Below the pieces are notes generated by a model. That model did no database searches. It was not told where the DNA came from and was given only the letters and a program-made list of their open reading frames with translations. Position numbers and translations under genes: made by a program. DNA of 64,000 nucleotides from Paenibacillus odorifer. Lineage in GTDB: Bacteria > Bacillota > Bacilli > Paenibacillales > Paenibacillaceae. Shown in pieces: positions 35,588 to 45,198 of this stretch (its first letter is position 1; every line of letters begins with the position of its first letter). The stretch covers positions 3,286,001 through 3,350,000 of the forward strand of contig NZ_CP009428.1 of NCBI RefSeq assembly GCF_000758725.1, written 5' to 3'.

Positions 35588-37480
35588 ATGTATCCGACAT
35601 GTGAGAGTGAATATAGAAAAGGAGGTGAACTCTTTATTATTAATTCCACGTTAAAGCATACGCACATGACTACTGAAATTGGTCAACCAGCTATCCTCAA
35701 GCCTAGGGAGGGTTATCCGACGGTTTCCTTCACATCGTGTGTTGACGGAAGGGTTGCCGGTGAATTGATTTTTGATAGAACGAAGCTGGTTGATAGTTTG
35801 CCTGAGACTCCTATGGTCAAAGACTCGTTAATGGAATGGACACCGTTAGGCACGGCAGAACAACTGGGTACTTATGAACTGCGAATGACCCTCAAGCAGG
35901 ACGGAAAAGCTCCTCAGTATGACTCATATTATTTTACCGTGCTGGATCCAAAGAGCATCCCCGCGGGACAGAGCCCAATTGCTTTCCTTGGTAACGATGG
36001 AATGATGATGTATATCGGTGATTATCGAGGTAATCGGATCTTAGATTTTTCCAATGCGGGTTATAGGGGTGGCGGTGTTGAAATCCCGAATATCCCCGTT
36101 AAGTCGACCGTTCTACCCTTAGACGGAGACGCGACGGAACGTATTCAGGTTGCGATTGACCAGTTGGCCAAGCTCCCGCTCGATAAGAACGGATTCCGCG
36201 GAGCGATCCTGTTGAAAAAAGGCAGATATGAAATCGGAGGCACGTTATTCATTAAAGCAAGCGGGATCGTCCTTCGCGGCGAAGGTCAGGACAAAGAGGG
36301 CACAATTATCTATGGTACCGGAGCGAAACCACGAAATTTAATTGAAATTGGTGAAAATGCAGATCTTATGCTGGACAGCAACTCGAAACGGATGATTTCA
36401 GATTTGTATGTACCCTCAGGCTCGTGCACTTTCCATGTAGAAGACGGGAATGCTTATCGTGTAGGCGATCAGATCATAGTCCGCAGAATAGGTGATAAAA
36501 ACTGGATTCACGAAATTGGCATGGATAACATATATAAGCGCCCGGGTGGAACCGTAACCCAATGGTCACCGTTCAATCTGGATTTTGACCGAGTCATCAC
36601 TGCTATTGTAGGTAATGCGATTACGGTCGATGCCCCACTAGCGAATGCTATCGAACTTCAGTGGGGCGGCGGAGAGATCTATAAATATACAGACCATGCC
36701 CGCATTCAGCAGGTGGGGGTAGAGAATATGAGGGTAGAGTCCGATTTTGACCCGAGCATTATAGATATTAAGATGGATAACGATACAACGGATCCTTATT
36801 ATGCGGACGAAAAGCATGCTGAGCGTTTTGTCGTATTCAACAGTGTGAAGAATGGCTGGGTTCGAGATGTGACGGGTTACCATCTGTCCTATTCTCTCGT
36901 TCAAATGAAGCGTTATTCCAAATGGATTACGGTTCAGGATTGTCAAATGTACGATATGATCAGTATGGTTACTGGGGGTCGCCGTTATGTCATACATCAG
37001 ATGGGCCAGCTAAATCTCGCTCAACGTATTTATACAGAAACGGCGCGGCATGCTTTCACCGTCGATAGCTGGGTACCGGGGCCAAATGTATTTCTGGATG
37101 GGGAAGCTGTTAACAATTATAACACCAGTGAGCCTCATCATCGCTGGTCAGTCGGAGGCCTGTTCGATAATATCAAAGCTCCCATCTCTATTCGGGATAG
37201 GGCGTGGTTAGGCAGCGGACATGGCTGGGCAGGCGCGAATTATGTAACCTGGAATACGCAAGGAGAACTCACTTTACAGCGGCCACCAACCGCTCAAAAC
37301 TACGCCATTGGCCATGTTGGTAGCAAGGTACCCGGACTGGTTCCTAACGATTATGATCCCCGGCCCCGTGAAGATGGATATTGGTGCAGTTGCGGTCAAC
37401 ATGTCGTCATTAATAGTCTCTACAAGCAGCAGCTGATGGAACGTTTAGGTCGAAATGCGCTCAGTAATATAAAAAAATAA
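35588..37480 (+). CDS. Right-handed beta-helix protein, putative polysaccharide lyase or hydrolase
   Basis: 630 residues without signal peptide. Residues about 30-115 form a beta-sandwich-like N-domain; from about 135 on the protein has the pectate-lyase-like parallel beta-helix pattern (ATERIQVAIDQLAKLP, GAILLKKGRYEIGGTLFIKASGIVLRGEGQ, then coil repeats with WVRDVTGYHLSYSLVQMKRYSKWITVQDC). I cannot assign a known PL or GH family. Next to GH95, GH88 and GH29 it is the only candidate for the lyase that would give GH88 its unsaturated uronate. The start is unclear: ATG 35588 has only AAGG upstream, whereas a near-perfect AAAGGAGGTGA at 35618-35628 is followed 8-10 bases later by ATT codons, not a normal start. 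Confidence 0.7.
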   Translation: MYPTCESEYRKGGELFIINSTLKHTHMTTEIGQPAILKPREGYPTVSFTSCVDGRVAGELIFDRTKLVDSLPETPMVKDSLMEWTPLGTAEQLGTYELRMTLKQDGKAPQYDSYYFTVLDPKSIPAGQSPIAFLGNDGMMMYIGDYRGNRILDFSNAGYRGGGVEIPNIPVKSTVLPLDGDATERIQVAIDQLAKLPLDKNGFRGAILLKKGRYEIGGTLFIKASGIVLRGEGQDKEGTIIYGTGAKPRNLIEIGENADLMLDSNSKRMISDLYVPSGSCTFHVEDGNAYRVGDQIIVRRIGDKNWIHEIGMDNIYKRPGGTVTQWSPFNLDFDRVITAIVGNAITVDAPLANAIELQWGGGEIYKYTDHARIQQVGVENMRVESDFDPSIIDIKMDNDTTDPYYADEKHAERFVVFNSVKNGWVRDVTGYHLSYSLVQMKRYSKWITVQDCQMYDMISMVTGGRRYVIHQMGQLNLAQRIYTETARHAFTVDSWVPGPNVFLDGEAVNNYNTSEPHHRWSVGGLFDNIKAPISIRDRAWLGSGHGWAGANYVTWNTQGELTLQRPPTAQNYAIGHVGSKVPGLVPNDYDPRPREDGYWCSCGQHVVINSLYKQQLMERLGRNALSNIKK

Positions 37481-37489
37481 TTTACAGTA

Positions 37490-37516
37490 GGGTGCGGAAT
37501 CTTCCGCATCCTTTTT
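37490..37516 (+). terminator. Terminator after beta-helix gene
   Basis: GGTGCGGAA and TTCCGCATCC arms with a very short loop and TTTTTAG tail. It separates the beta-helix gene from GH95, which has its own promoter region. Confidence 0.85.
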
Positions 37517-37522
37517 AGTTTG

Positions 37523-37564
37523 GATCATAAAAAAACACAACCCCTAACAATCTATGCCATGGAG
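37523..37564 (+). promoter_or_regulatory. Conserved 40-bp upstream element, copy 1
   Basis: Reads GATCAT, seven A, CACAACCC, CTAACAATC, TATG, CCATGG. It agrees with the element at 45082-45124 at roughly 33 of 40 positions without gaps up to CCATGG. Both lie 75-90 bp upstream of the start codon, right after a terminator and ahead of a weak promoter, the position expected for an activator site. The YesN-type regulator at 42138 is the obvious candidate. Confidence 0.65.
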
Positions 37565-37650
37565 AGACATCAGAATCAAGAGTAGCATAAGAAGTGGAGT
37601 TACTGACGAATGATATGACCTGAAAATAGGAAAGGCCAGGTGAACAAGAG

Positions 37651-40011
37651 TTGAGTGAAAGAAGACGAGCGAAACAAGAGGTGGCATTACCGGCAACCAT
37701 GCGGGAATCAGAACGTCTTCGATTATGGTATACAAGCCCGGCGTCAAATTGGAATGAGGCTCTTCCCATAGGAAACGGGCGCCTTGGGGCGATGGTGTCT
37801 GGTATGATCGGCCAAGATAAAATCCAGCTTAACGAAGATTCAATCTGGTACGGCGGCCCTGGACGCGCAGCTAATCCTGCAGCTCAGCCGTATTTGACGG
37901 AGATTCGGCAAATGCTGAAAGACGGCAGGCAGGCGGAGGCAGAACATTTGGCTCGAATGGCTATGACTGCTTCACCAAAATATGAACAGCCGTACCAGCC
38001 ACTTGGCGATTTGATTTTGAAGTTTCTGGATTCCAGTGAGGTTATTGAAGAATACGAGCGGGAGCTCGATTTGGAGCAAGCGGTTGTTACGGTGTCGTAC
38101 CGTTGTGGCGGGGTTCGCTATTACAGGCAATATTTTGTAAGTGAACCGGACGGTGTATTAGTAGTCCGATTGACAGCTGACAGACTTGGCAAGATCACGT
38201 TGGCTGCGAATCTTATGCGTCGTCCGTTCGATACCGGCTGTAGTACTGGTCCTGCAAACACAGTTCTAATGAATGGGGAATGCGGAGCGGATGGTGTTCG
38301 CTTTTGCACAGCACTAAGGGCAGTTCAACAAGGAGGCCGCCAGAGGCTCATAGGGGATTTCATCTCTATTGAGGGAGCAGACTCCGTCACCCTTATGCTG
38401 GCAGCGCAGAGTACCTTTCGTGTGGATCAACCTGAAAAAGCCTGTCTGGAGCAATTGGATCAAGCCACGGCTCAGTCTTTTGCAACTCTAATAAAGCGGC
38501 ATAAGGAGGAATACAAGTCCCGGTTTGCTCGATTTTCAATCGATTTAACAAGGGATGGCGACCCGTACGCCGAGCTTCCTACCGATAAACGATTACTGCG
38601 GTTACAGCAAGCAAAAGATGAAAGAAGCAATTCCAATGAGTTTGGTGATCCAGGACTAGTTGCACTATATGTGCAGTATGGGCGCTACCTATTGCTTTCC
38701 AGTTCTCGACCAGGTACGTTGCCTGCTAATCTGCAAGGCATATGGAATGATAGCTTTACCCCGCCATGGGAATCAAAATATACAATTAATATTAACCTCC
38801 AGATGAATTACTGGCCTGCCGAAGTCCTAAATATGGCTGAATGCCATGAACCGCTGTTTGATCTGATCGAACGGATGCAGTTGAACGGTCAAGAAACGGC
38901 AAAAGAAATGTATGGCTGTCGCGGTTTTGTTGCTCATCATAACACTAACTTATGGGCGGAAACCCGACCTGAAGGCATCCTAATTACCTGTACGGTCTGG
39001 CCAATGGGTGCTGCTTGGTTATGCCTTCATTTGTGGGAACACTACCGGTTTGGACTGAACCTGTCTTTTCTCAAGGAAAGGGCCTATCCAGTGATGAAGG
39101 AAGCAGCGATTTTTCTGCTTGATTACATGGTAGAGGAGGGTGGTGTACGGATTACTGGGCCTTCGGTCTCCCCTGAAAACCGCTTCCTTCTTTCGGACGG
39201 AAGCAGCGGCAGCCTCTGTATGGGACCATCTATGGATTTGCAAATCGCATATGCAATGCTTTCCGCCTGTTCGGAAGCGGCATCAATAATTGGAGAAGCA
39301 GATACAATGTTTCTCTTTGAACTACATGAGACGCTTGAACACATTCCACAGCCGAGTGTGGGCAGTCATGGACAGATTAAGGAATGGCTGTTTGACTACG
39401 AAGAGCAAGACGCAGGTCACCGGCATATTTCTCAGTTGTTCGCATTACATCCGGGTGAACAGATTGACATGAGGCACACCCCTGAGCTTGCCGCAGCAGC
39501 CCGACGAACGCTTGAACGCCGTCTTGACGGAGGTGGAGGCCATACCGGCTGGAGCAGGGCATGGATCGTCAACTTTTATGCCCGTCTCGGTATGGGTGCG
39601 GAAGCCTACGAGCATTTACTTAATCTCTTAGCCTCCTCCACGTATTCGAATCTTTTAGACTGCCATCCACCCTTTCAAATAGACGGAAACTTTGGTGGAG
39701 CAGCAGGCGTAGCAGAAATGCTGCTGCAATCCCACCGAGGAGAACTTCGACTATTACCTGCCCTTCCTAAGGAGTGGGCTTCAGGCAGCATAAGGGGAAT
39801 GAGAGCAAGAGGTGGTTTTACCGTTGATCTTTCTTGGAGCCAAGGAAAGCTTGATGAAGCGACGATTCACTCTACGTTAACCGCTGAATATCGAATTTGG
39901 TCTGCTGTTCCGCTTGATCTGCCAGAACAATCTCTTATTAGCGATGGTCAGGGATTTGAATATACTTTTTCTTCAGTTGCAGGGAAGTCCCGCAAGATTT
40001 GTGCACAATAG
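37651..40011 (+). CDS. GH95 family glycosidase (alpha-L-fucosidase/galactosidase)
   Basis: 786 residues, TTG start preceded by AGGTGA; no signal peptide. Family GH95 features run throughout: [25 protein letters not shown] at about 24-48, [11 protein letters not shown], the (alpha/alpha)6 barrel with [15 protein letters not shown] and [14 protein letters not shown], and [18 protein letters not shown] near the end. GH95 enzymes remove alpha-1,2-L-fucose by inversion, using catalytic Asp/Asn/Glu of the barrel; some act on alpha-L-galactose. First gene of the downstream cluster with the GH29 fucosidase, pointing to a fucosylated glycan taken up by the adjacent ABC transporter. Confidence 0.9.
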   Translation: MSERRRAKQEVALPATMRESERLRLWYTSPASNWNEALPIGNGRLGAMVSGMIGQDKIQLNEDSIWYGGPGRAANPAAQPYLTEIRQMLKDGRQAEAEHLARMAMTASPKYEQPYQPLGDLILKFLDSSEVIEEYERELDLEQAVVTVSYRCGGVRYYRQYFVSEPDGVLVVRLTADRLGKITLAANLMRRPFDTGCSTGPANTVLMNGECGADGVRFCTALRAVQQGGRQRLIGDFISIEGADSVTLMLAAQSTFRVDQPEKACLEQLDQATAQSFATLIKRHKEEYKSRFARFSIDLTRDGDPYAELPTDKRLLRLQQAKDERSNSNEFGDPGLVALYVQYGRYLLLSSSRPGTLPANLQGIWNDSFTPPWESKYTININLQMNYWPAEVLNMAECHEPLFDLIERMQLNGQETAKEMYGCRGFVAHHNTNLWAETRPEGILITCTVWPMGAAWLCLHLWEHYRFGLNLSFLKERAYPVMKEAAIFLLDYMVEEGGVRITGPSVSPENRFLLSDGSSGSLCMGPSMDLQIAYAMLSACSEAASIIGEADTMFLFELHETLEHIPQPSVGSHGQIKEWLFDYEEQDAGHRHISQLFALHPGEQIDMRHTPELAAAARRTLERRLDGGGGHTGWSRAWIVNFYARLGMGAEAYEHLLNLLASSTYSNLLDCHPPFQIDGNFGGAAGVAEMLLQSHRGELRLLPALPKEWASGSIRGMRARGGFTVDLSWSQGKLDEATIHSTLTAEYRIWSAVPLDLPEQSLISDGQGFEYTFSSVAGKSRKICAQ

Positions 40012-40124
40012 TCAATCGTAATAAAACACAGGCAAGCCGAAAAATCTCCATTTTGAAGACCTGGATATTGGATTAACATTAGCCATACAACAAAATCCAA
40101 ACTGCAACCAAAGGAGCGATATTT

Positions 40125-41084
40125 ATGCCACAACAAGTGCCAGCCGCATTGCCAGCGAGCAGGCCAGATCTTTCCCCATTCCAAAGAAGAATGACCAATT
40201 TGCGCAAATATAAGGCGCTATATCTCATTTCACTGCCGGGCATTATTTTTTTTATCGTATTTAAATACTTACCCTTGGCGGGTTCCATCATGGCCTTTCA
40301 AAACTACAACATATTCAAAGGTTTTACAGGCAGTCCTTGGGTTGGCCTTGATCAGTTCCGGCGGATGTTCACCTATCCAGAGTTTTTGAGAATTCTTGAA
40401 AATACTATCCTGATCGGCCTATATGATATGGTCTTTGCGTTTCCGGTTCCCATAATATTCGCCCTCCTTCTTAATGAAGTGAGAAAAGCTTTCTATAAAC
40501 GGATTTTGCAGACCGTCGTTTATTTGCCCCATTTTCTCTCATGGGTCATTATTGGGGGGATTATGATCGGCATTTTGTCCCCAACGACAGGTATCGTGAA
40601 CCAGATCTTAAATGCTTTTGGGCTCGACTCCGTTTATTTTCTGGGCGAGGACTCGTATATTCGTACCATCCTGGTTGGAACAGGCATATGGAAAGACAGT
40701 GGATGGGGAACTATTGTTTATTTAGCCGCACTCGCAGCTGTGAATCCCGAGCTGTATGAGGCGGCCCGGATTGACGGAGCAAATCGGTGGAAACAAACCT
40801 TATCCATTACGATCCCGACGATCTTGCCCACCATCATGATTATGTTCCTGCTTCATATCGGTAACTTCCTTGATTTTGGCTTCGAGCGAGTGTTTGTATT
40901 TATCAATTCGCTTAATGAGACCAATGGAGATATTCTCGATACGTATATATACCGAGTGGGTCTTATTGATCAGCAATACAGCTATACAACAGCTATAGGC
41001 CTCTTTAAATCGGTCGTCGGACTGTTGCTAGTCATGATCGGGAATACGCTTAGCAAAAAAGCATCAGGGGATGGACTTTACTAG
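40125..41084 (+). CDS. ABC permease, LplB type
   Basis: 319 residues with a ~35-residue hydrophilic N-terminus, six membrane helices and an EAA loop (LYEAARIDGANRWKQTLSITIP) near residue 207-228. LplB/YtcP-type permeases form complex-sugar importers with large binding proteins of about 500 residues, exactly what the gene at 45199 encodes. Start follows AAGGAG. A third ATPase component is not in the window. Confidence 0.88.
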   Translation: MPQQVPAALPASRPDLSPFQRRMTNLRKYKALYLISLPGIIFFIVFKYLPLAGSIMAFQNYNIFKGFTGSPWVGLDQFRRMFTYPEFLRILENTILIGLYDMVFAFPVPIIFALLLNEVRKAFYKRILQTVVYLPHFLSWVIIGGIMIGILSPTTGIVNQILNAFGLDSVYFLGEDSYIRTILVGTGIWKDSGWGTIVYLAALAAVNPELYEAARIDGANRWKQTLSITIPTILPTIMIMFLLHIGNFLDFGFERVFVFINSLNETNGDILDTYIYRVGLIDQQYSYTTAIGLFKSVVGLLLVMIGNTLSKKASGDGLY

Positions 41085-41102
41085 AAAGGAGTCGAAGAGT
41101 AA

Positions 41103-41966
41103 ATGAAAAATAAAGGTCGCCTGTTTGACGTTTTTAACTATATATTTCTGATGCTGGTCGGGTGCTTGATGATCTTCCCTCTGCTGCATGTGCTCGCCAA
41201 ATCATTTAGCAGCACTCATGCCATTAATGCAGGCGAGGTTAAGCTATTCCCTGTAGATTGGACGCTTATGAATTATCAAGTTATTCTTGGGGATACCTCC
41301 ATCTGGAGAGCTTTCATGGTAAGTATATTTATTACAGTTGTCGGAACAGTTATTAATCTGATTTTAACTGCATCACTGGCCTATCCTTTATCCAGATCCG
41401 AATATTCGATGCGCAAAGGAGTTCTGATTTTAATCCTAATTACGATGATATTTCACGCTCCGCTCATACCGAACTATATGGTCATCAAAAACTTGCACTT
41501 GATCGACTCTTTATGGGTATTAATCATCCCATCGGCCATCAGTGCATATAACCTGTTCATCATGCGTTCTTTTTTCTCAGCCCTGCCTACTGAACTGATA
41601 GACAGCGCGCGAATGGATGGAGCGGGAGAGCTGCGCACGATGTGGAGCGTCATCCTTCCTTTGTCCAAACCTGTTATGGCAACTATGGGCTTGTTCTACG
41701 CGGTATCCCATTGGAATTCTTATTCATCGGCGTTGTATTTTATCAATACACGAGCGCTTTATCCACTTCAGCTGCGGCTTCGGGAAATCGTACTGAGTAA
41801 CGACCTTGGGCAAGCGGGCAGCTTATTAGAAAACGTAAATGAAGTATCTCCGGCAGGTGTGCAAATGGCAGTTATTGTCGTCTCCGTCATACCGATTATT
41901 ATCGTGTATCCGTTTCTGCAAAAGTATTTTATCAAAGGGATGTTAATCGGATCTATTAAGTCTTAA
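41103..41966 (+). CDS. ABC permease, LplC/YtcP type
   Basis: 287 residues, about six membrane helices, EAA-type loop TELIDSARMDGAGELRTMWSVILPL near residue 160-184. ATG follows AAAGGAG with 18 bp between it and the preceding permease. Partner of LplB-type subunit in oligosaccharide import. Confidence 0.88.
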   Translation: MKNKGRLFDVFNYIFLMLVGCLMIFPLLHVLAKSFSSTHAINAGEVKLFPVDWTLMNYQVILGDTSIWRAFMVSIFITVVGTVINLILTASLAYPLSRSEYSMRKGVLILILITMIFHAPLIPNYMVIKNLHLIDSLWVLIIPSAISAYNLFIMRSFFSALPTELIDSARMDGAGELRTMWSVILPLSKPVMATMGLFYAVSHWNSYSSALYFINTRALYPLQLRLREIVLSNDLGQAGSLLENVNEVSPAGVQMAVIVVSVIPIIIVYPFLQKYFIKGMLIGSIKS

Positions 41967-42028
41967 ATCAACCAGCTTGCATCATCCTTTAAAAGAAACA
42001 GCCATCTGCTTATCAAAATATGGTAAGA

Positions 42029-42061
42029 TATAATCCAAACTCAAAAATGGAAGCGTTGCCA
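42029..42061 (+). promoter_or_regulatory. TATAAT and cre-like site before regulator gene
   Basis: TATAAT at 42029-42034 is followed by TGGAAGCGTTGCCA (42048-42061), which keeps the invariant TG, AA, CG, T and CA positions of a cre box. Located downstream of the -10, binding of CcpA would block transcription of the two-component genes. The -35 is weak. Confidence 0.4.
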
Positions 42062-42137
42062 ATGATCGCAACTTCAAATCAATTTCATACCACAAGACAA
42101 CTGATTCTGATTCCATTCCGGAAGGGATTTGATACAA

Positions 42138-43163
42138 GTGCGAGTATTGATTGTAGAAGATGAGCCTGTCATTCAAAAAGGATTGGTGAAGATGGTCCAG
42201 CGTTATCCGGTCTCATTCACCGCGATTTATACAGCCGACGATGGCGAAGCAGCCTTAGAAACTATCCAAAAGCTAGAACCGCATTTAGTGCTGACAGATT
42301 TGCGCATGAAGCGGATGGATGGCCTTGATTTATGTGAACGAATTCACCGTGATTACAGTCATGTCCAGGTGGCAGTCATTTCCGGGTACAATGACTTTCA
42401 ATATGCTCAACGAGCAATGGCATACGGCGTTAAGCGATATTTGTTAAAGCCGGTTCTCCAGCAGGATGTGCATGATATGCTGAGAGAACTTATATCCGGA
42501 ATGACAGGCAACATTATTCCTGTTCATAAATACGTGGATTGGGCCGAACAGCTGGAACAACATATCTGGCTGCTGCAACGTGATGAGACAAACCGTCTGC
42601 TTGATGACAGAGAAACATCCGGTTTATTTGAAGGGTTGAACGTCTTTAGCATGGATGCAGTCCTGAATGATTGTCTACAAATGGTCGTAGATCGCTTGGA
42701 ACGCCGAGGCTGGAAGCCTCAGTCCCGGTGCTGTGGAGATGTGAAAGCCGCCAATACGAAAAAAGAAACGATGTTAGCATTTGTCGCGATAATAAACGGT
42801 ATACTTGCGGAGCTGCAACTTACTCGCAAAGGCAACTATAAGGACCCGGTTGAAGAAGCAAAAGCTTTCATTGATAAACATTTGGCTGAGGATGTGTCGT
42901 TAGAAGAAGTAGCCAAACGGGTGGGACTTGCCCGCACCTACTTCAGCGCATTATTCAAAAAAATGACGGGGGAAACCTTCGTACACTACCGGATCCGAAG
43001 AAGAATGGAGGAAGCGCGCAGACTTCTTGCCGTACCTACCATGACAATCAGTGATATCTCGATTCATGTAGGTTACGAGGATTATCCCCATTTTACGAAG
43101 ACGTTTAAAAATCTCGTGGGTGTGTCACCTTCGGAATACCGTGCTTCGTTTGGCATTGAATAA
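42138..43163 (+). CDS. Compact YesN-type response regulator (AraC output)
   Basis: 341 residues if started at the GTG 10 bases after GGAAGGG; a TTG nine bases upstream is less well spaced. Receiver domain at about 1-120, phosphoacceptor Asp54 (VLTDLRMK) and Lys in LLKPV. AraC DNA-binding domain at about 235-341 (SLEEVAKRVGLARTYFSALFK, ISDISIHVGYEDYPHFTKTF). The spacer is only about 110 residues, much shorter than in most YesN proteins. It likely activates the surrounding fucose/uronate operons. Stop overlaps the kinase start by one base. Confidence 0.88.
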   Translation: MRVLIVEDEPVIQKGLVKMVQRYPVSFTAIYTADDGEAALETIQKLEPHLVLTDLRMKRMDGLDLCERIHRDYSHVQVAVISGYNDFQYAQRAMAYGVKRYLLKPVLQQDVHDMLRELISGMTGNIIPVHKYVDWAEQLEQHIWLLQRDETNRLLDDRETSGLFEGLNVFSMDAVLNDCLQMVVDRLERRGWKPQSRCCGDVKAANTKKETMLAFVAIINGILAELQLTRKGNYKDPVEEAKAFIDKHLAEDVSLEEVAKRVGLARTYFSALFKKMTGETFVHYRIRRRMEEARRLLAVPTMTISDISIHVGYEDYPHFTKTFKNLVGVSPSEYRASFGIE

Positions 43164-44989
43164 TGAGAGCAACCCTCAGCCGGAAGCTGCTATTTTATTT
43201 TACCATTGTCATCTTACTTTCCCTGTCAGCGCTGGGGATTTCCTTCTACAGCATTTCTGCCAAGCAATTGCAGGCAAGCACTGAAAACCAAATGATTCAG
43301 ATCGTAAATAATGCAGTTCATCATACCAATCTCTATATTTCATCCTATCAACGGTCGACCGTGGCGCTACTAACGGATTTGAGAGTTAAAAGATATATTG
43401 ACCTATCATCAGACCGTGAGGAATATGAAAATTACCGCTACACGACCGATATTCGCGATGCAATTGTCGAACCAGTATGGATTCGCAATCCCGAGATTGA
43501 AGCCTTATATATTATCGGGTATTCCGGAAATGCGCTTTATTATTATAATGGCGGTTCAGCGCCATCTTTTACACAGGAAGACACCGCTAGACAGATCAGG
43601 TATTTCAAAGAACATACAGATGTCAGTGGACAGTTGAATGTAATCAATTACAGTATCCGTGGGGATCAAACGCCGATGTTGACCTTAATCCGCAGCATTC
43701 GTGGCCTTCAGTCACCAGAGATGAAAGGATTTGTAGGCATCGAAGTCAAAGCGCAGGAGCTCTCCACGTTATGGAAAGGGATCGATCTTGGTCCCGAAAG
43801 CTATTTTTTTATTGTAGATGGCGAAGGCAGGATTCAATATCATAACGATCAAAACAAAGTAGGGACGTTGATTCCCGATAGTCTTGGCAAGCAAATTGAG
43901 TTAGCAGGAGATGCGATGTTCCGCAGCTCGGCAGAGGGAGTGGAAAAATCTTATATCAGCCGTAATGCGGAATATTCCGGTTGGCATCTGGTTGTATCCA
44001 TTCCAGACACTCAGCTGCAAAAGCCGCTAATTACCATCAGGAATTATATTATTGCTGTCGCGATTTTGACATTTATGATAGCGCTGTTTCTGGCAAGCCG
44101 ATTTGGTAAGTCTGTTACTACACCAATCCGTACACTGATGAAAGGAATGAGCCAGACCGAAAAAGGAAATTGGGAATTAATCTCCCTTCCGAAAAGCCAG
44201 GATGAGGTCACTGGGCTTATCGTTCGTTACAATCTGATGGTAACGCGCCTGTCAGAGCTTGTGGACACCGTGTATCAATCAGAACTGAAGAACAAGGAAG
44301 TGGAAGCCGAGCGGCAGAAGGCCGAATTCCAATCCTTACAGTTACAGATCAACCCCCATTTTTTATATAATACGCTCGAAACGGTGGTCTGCTATGCAGT
44401 AATTCAGGATTCAGATGAAATATCAGAAATTGTCGGAGCCCTGTCCTACATGCTGCATTATTCGGTGCGCACCAATCTTGAAGAGATAACCGTGGCCAAT
44501 GAGCTGAAGCATGTCATCCATTATATGGTCATTATCAATCACCGGATCGGAAGGCCGTTTGATATCGATGTGCGGATAAAGCCTGAAATGCTTCTGCGCA
44601 AAATGGTCCGCCTGACCTTACAGCCACTTGTGGAAAATGTGTTCCAGCACGCTTTTCGTTATGGTGTTGAAGATCATCACACGATTACGATTGATGCTGG
44701 AGAGGATGGCGATATCTTCTGGGTCAGCATTACGGATAATGGCAGCGGGATGACCCCGGAGCGGCTTGAAGAACTTCGCCTCAAACTGAGCGAAAATCGA
44801 CTCGCCGATGTGGAGGAAGGTAAAGGAAGCCCAGGCGGCATCGGTGTGCAAAATGTTCACCGCCGGATACAACTTGTCTTCGGGGAAGAATGCGGTGTTG
44901 ACGTAGAGAGCAGTCCAGAATGGGGAACACGCATGATCATGAGAATGCCGATTTCCGGAAGGAAGGAACATCAAGTGCTTAACGCATAG
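43163..44989 (+). CDS. YesM-type sensor histidine kinase
   Basis: 608 residues. Membrane helix near 8-30, extracytoplasmic dCache-like sensor of about 260 residues, second helix near 293-312, HAMP at about 313-370, phosphoacceptor His399 in QINPHFLYNT, and ATPase motifs LVENVFQHAF and DNGSGM. Forms TAATG coupling with the regulator gene. It presumably monitors the glycan or its binding protein at the cell surface. Confidence 0.88.
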   Translation: MRATLSRKLLFYFTIVILLSLSALGISFYSISAKQLQASTENQMIQIVNNAVHHTNLYISSYQRSTVALLTDLRVKRYIDLSSDREEYENYRYTTDIRDAIVEPVWIRNPEIEALYIIGYSGNALYYYNGGSAPSFTQEDTARQIRYFKEHTDVSGQLNVINYSIRGDQTPMLTLIRSIRGLQSPEMKGFVGIEVKAQELSTLWKGIDLGPESYFFIVDGEGRIQYHNDQNKVGTLIPDSLGKQIELAGDAMFRSSAEGVEKSYISRNAEYSGWHLVVSIPDTQLQKPLITIRNYIIAVAILTFMIALFLASRFGKSVTTPIRTLMKGMSQTEKGNWELISLPKSQDEVTGLIVRYNLMVTRLSELVDTVYQSELKNKEVEAERQKAEFQSLQLQINPHFLYNTLETVVCYAVIQDSDEISEIVGALSYMLHYSVRTNLEEITVANELKHVIHYMVIINHRIGRPFDIDVRIKPEMLLRKMVRLTLQPLVENVFQHAFRYGVEDHHTITIDAGEDGDIFWVSITDNGSGMTPERLEELRLKLSENRLADVEEGKGSPGGIGVQNVHRRIQLVFGEECGVDVESSPEWGTRMIMRMPISGRKEHQVLNA

Positions 44990-45017
44990 GCGCTACTCGC
45001 CGAAGAGAACGAGGATC

Positions 45018-45069
45018 AAAAGGCTGTCCTGAGGTCCGAGCCGCGGACTTTTTGGGATGGCCTTTTTTT
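45018..45069 (+). terminator. Terminator after sensor kinase gene
   Basis: Long imperfect stem: AAAGGC.GTCC and GGTCCG on the left, CGGAC and GGATGGCCTTT on the right, ending in TTTTTTT. Confidence 0.75.
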
Positions 45070-45081
45070 ATAACGGCAACC

Positions 45082-45124
45082 GATCACAAAAAAACACATC
45101 CCATAATAATCCACCCCATGGGAG
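45082..45124 (+). promoter_or_regulatory. Conserved 40-bp upstream element, copy 2
   Basis: GATCAC, seven A, CACATCCC, ATAATAATC, then CCCCATGGGAG. Near-duplicate of 37523-37564. A TATGAT about 20 bp downstream could be the -10 of the binding-protein operon. Confidence 0.65.
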
Positions 45125-45198
45125 TGCTGATGATACAGCTTTATGATGGGTACAGGTAAACCAAATACCTTTTTATACTAATAAGGGGGATTATCCAG

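Noticed and set aside
38121..39562. Several short antisense open frames within GH95
   Set aside because: They overlap a conserved catalytic domain and show no own signals.
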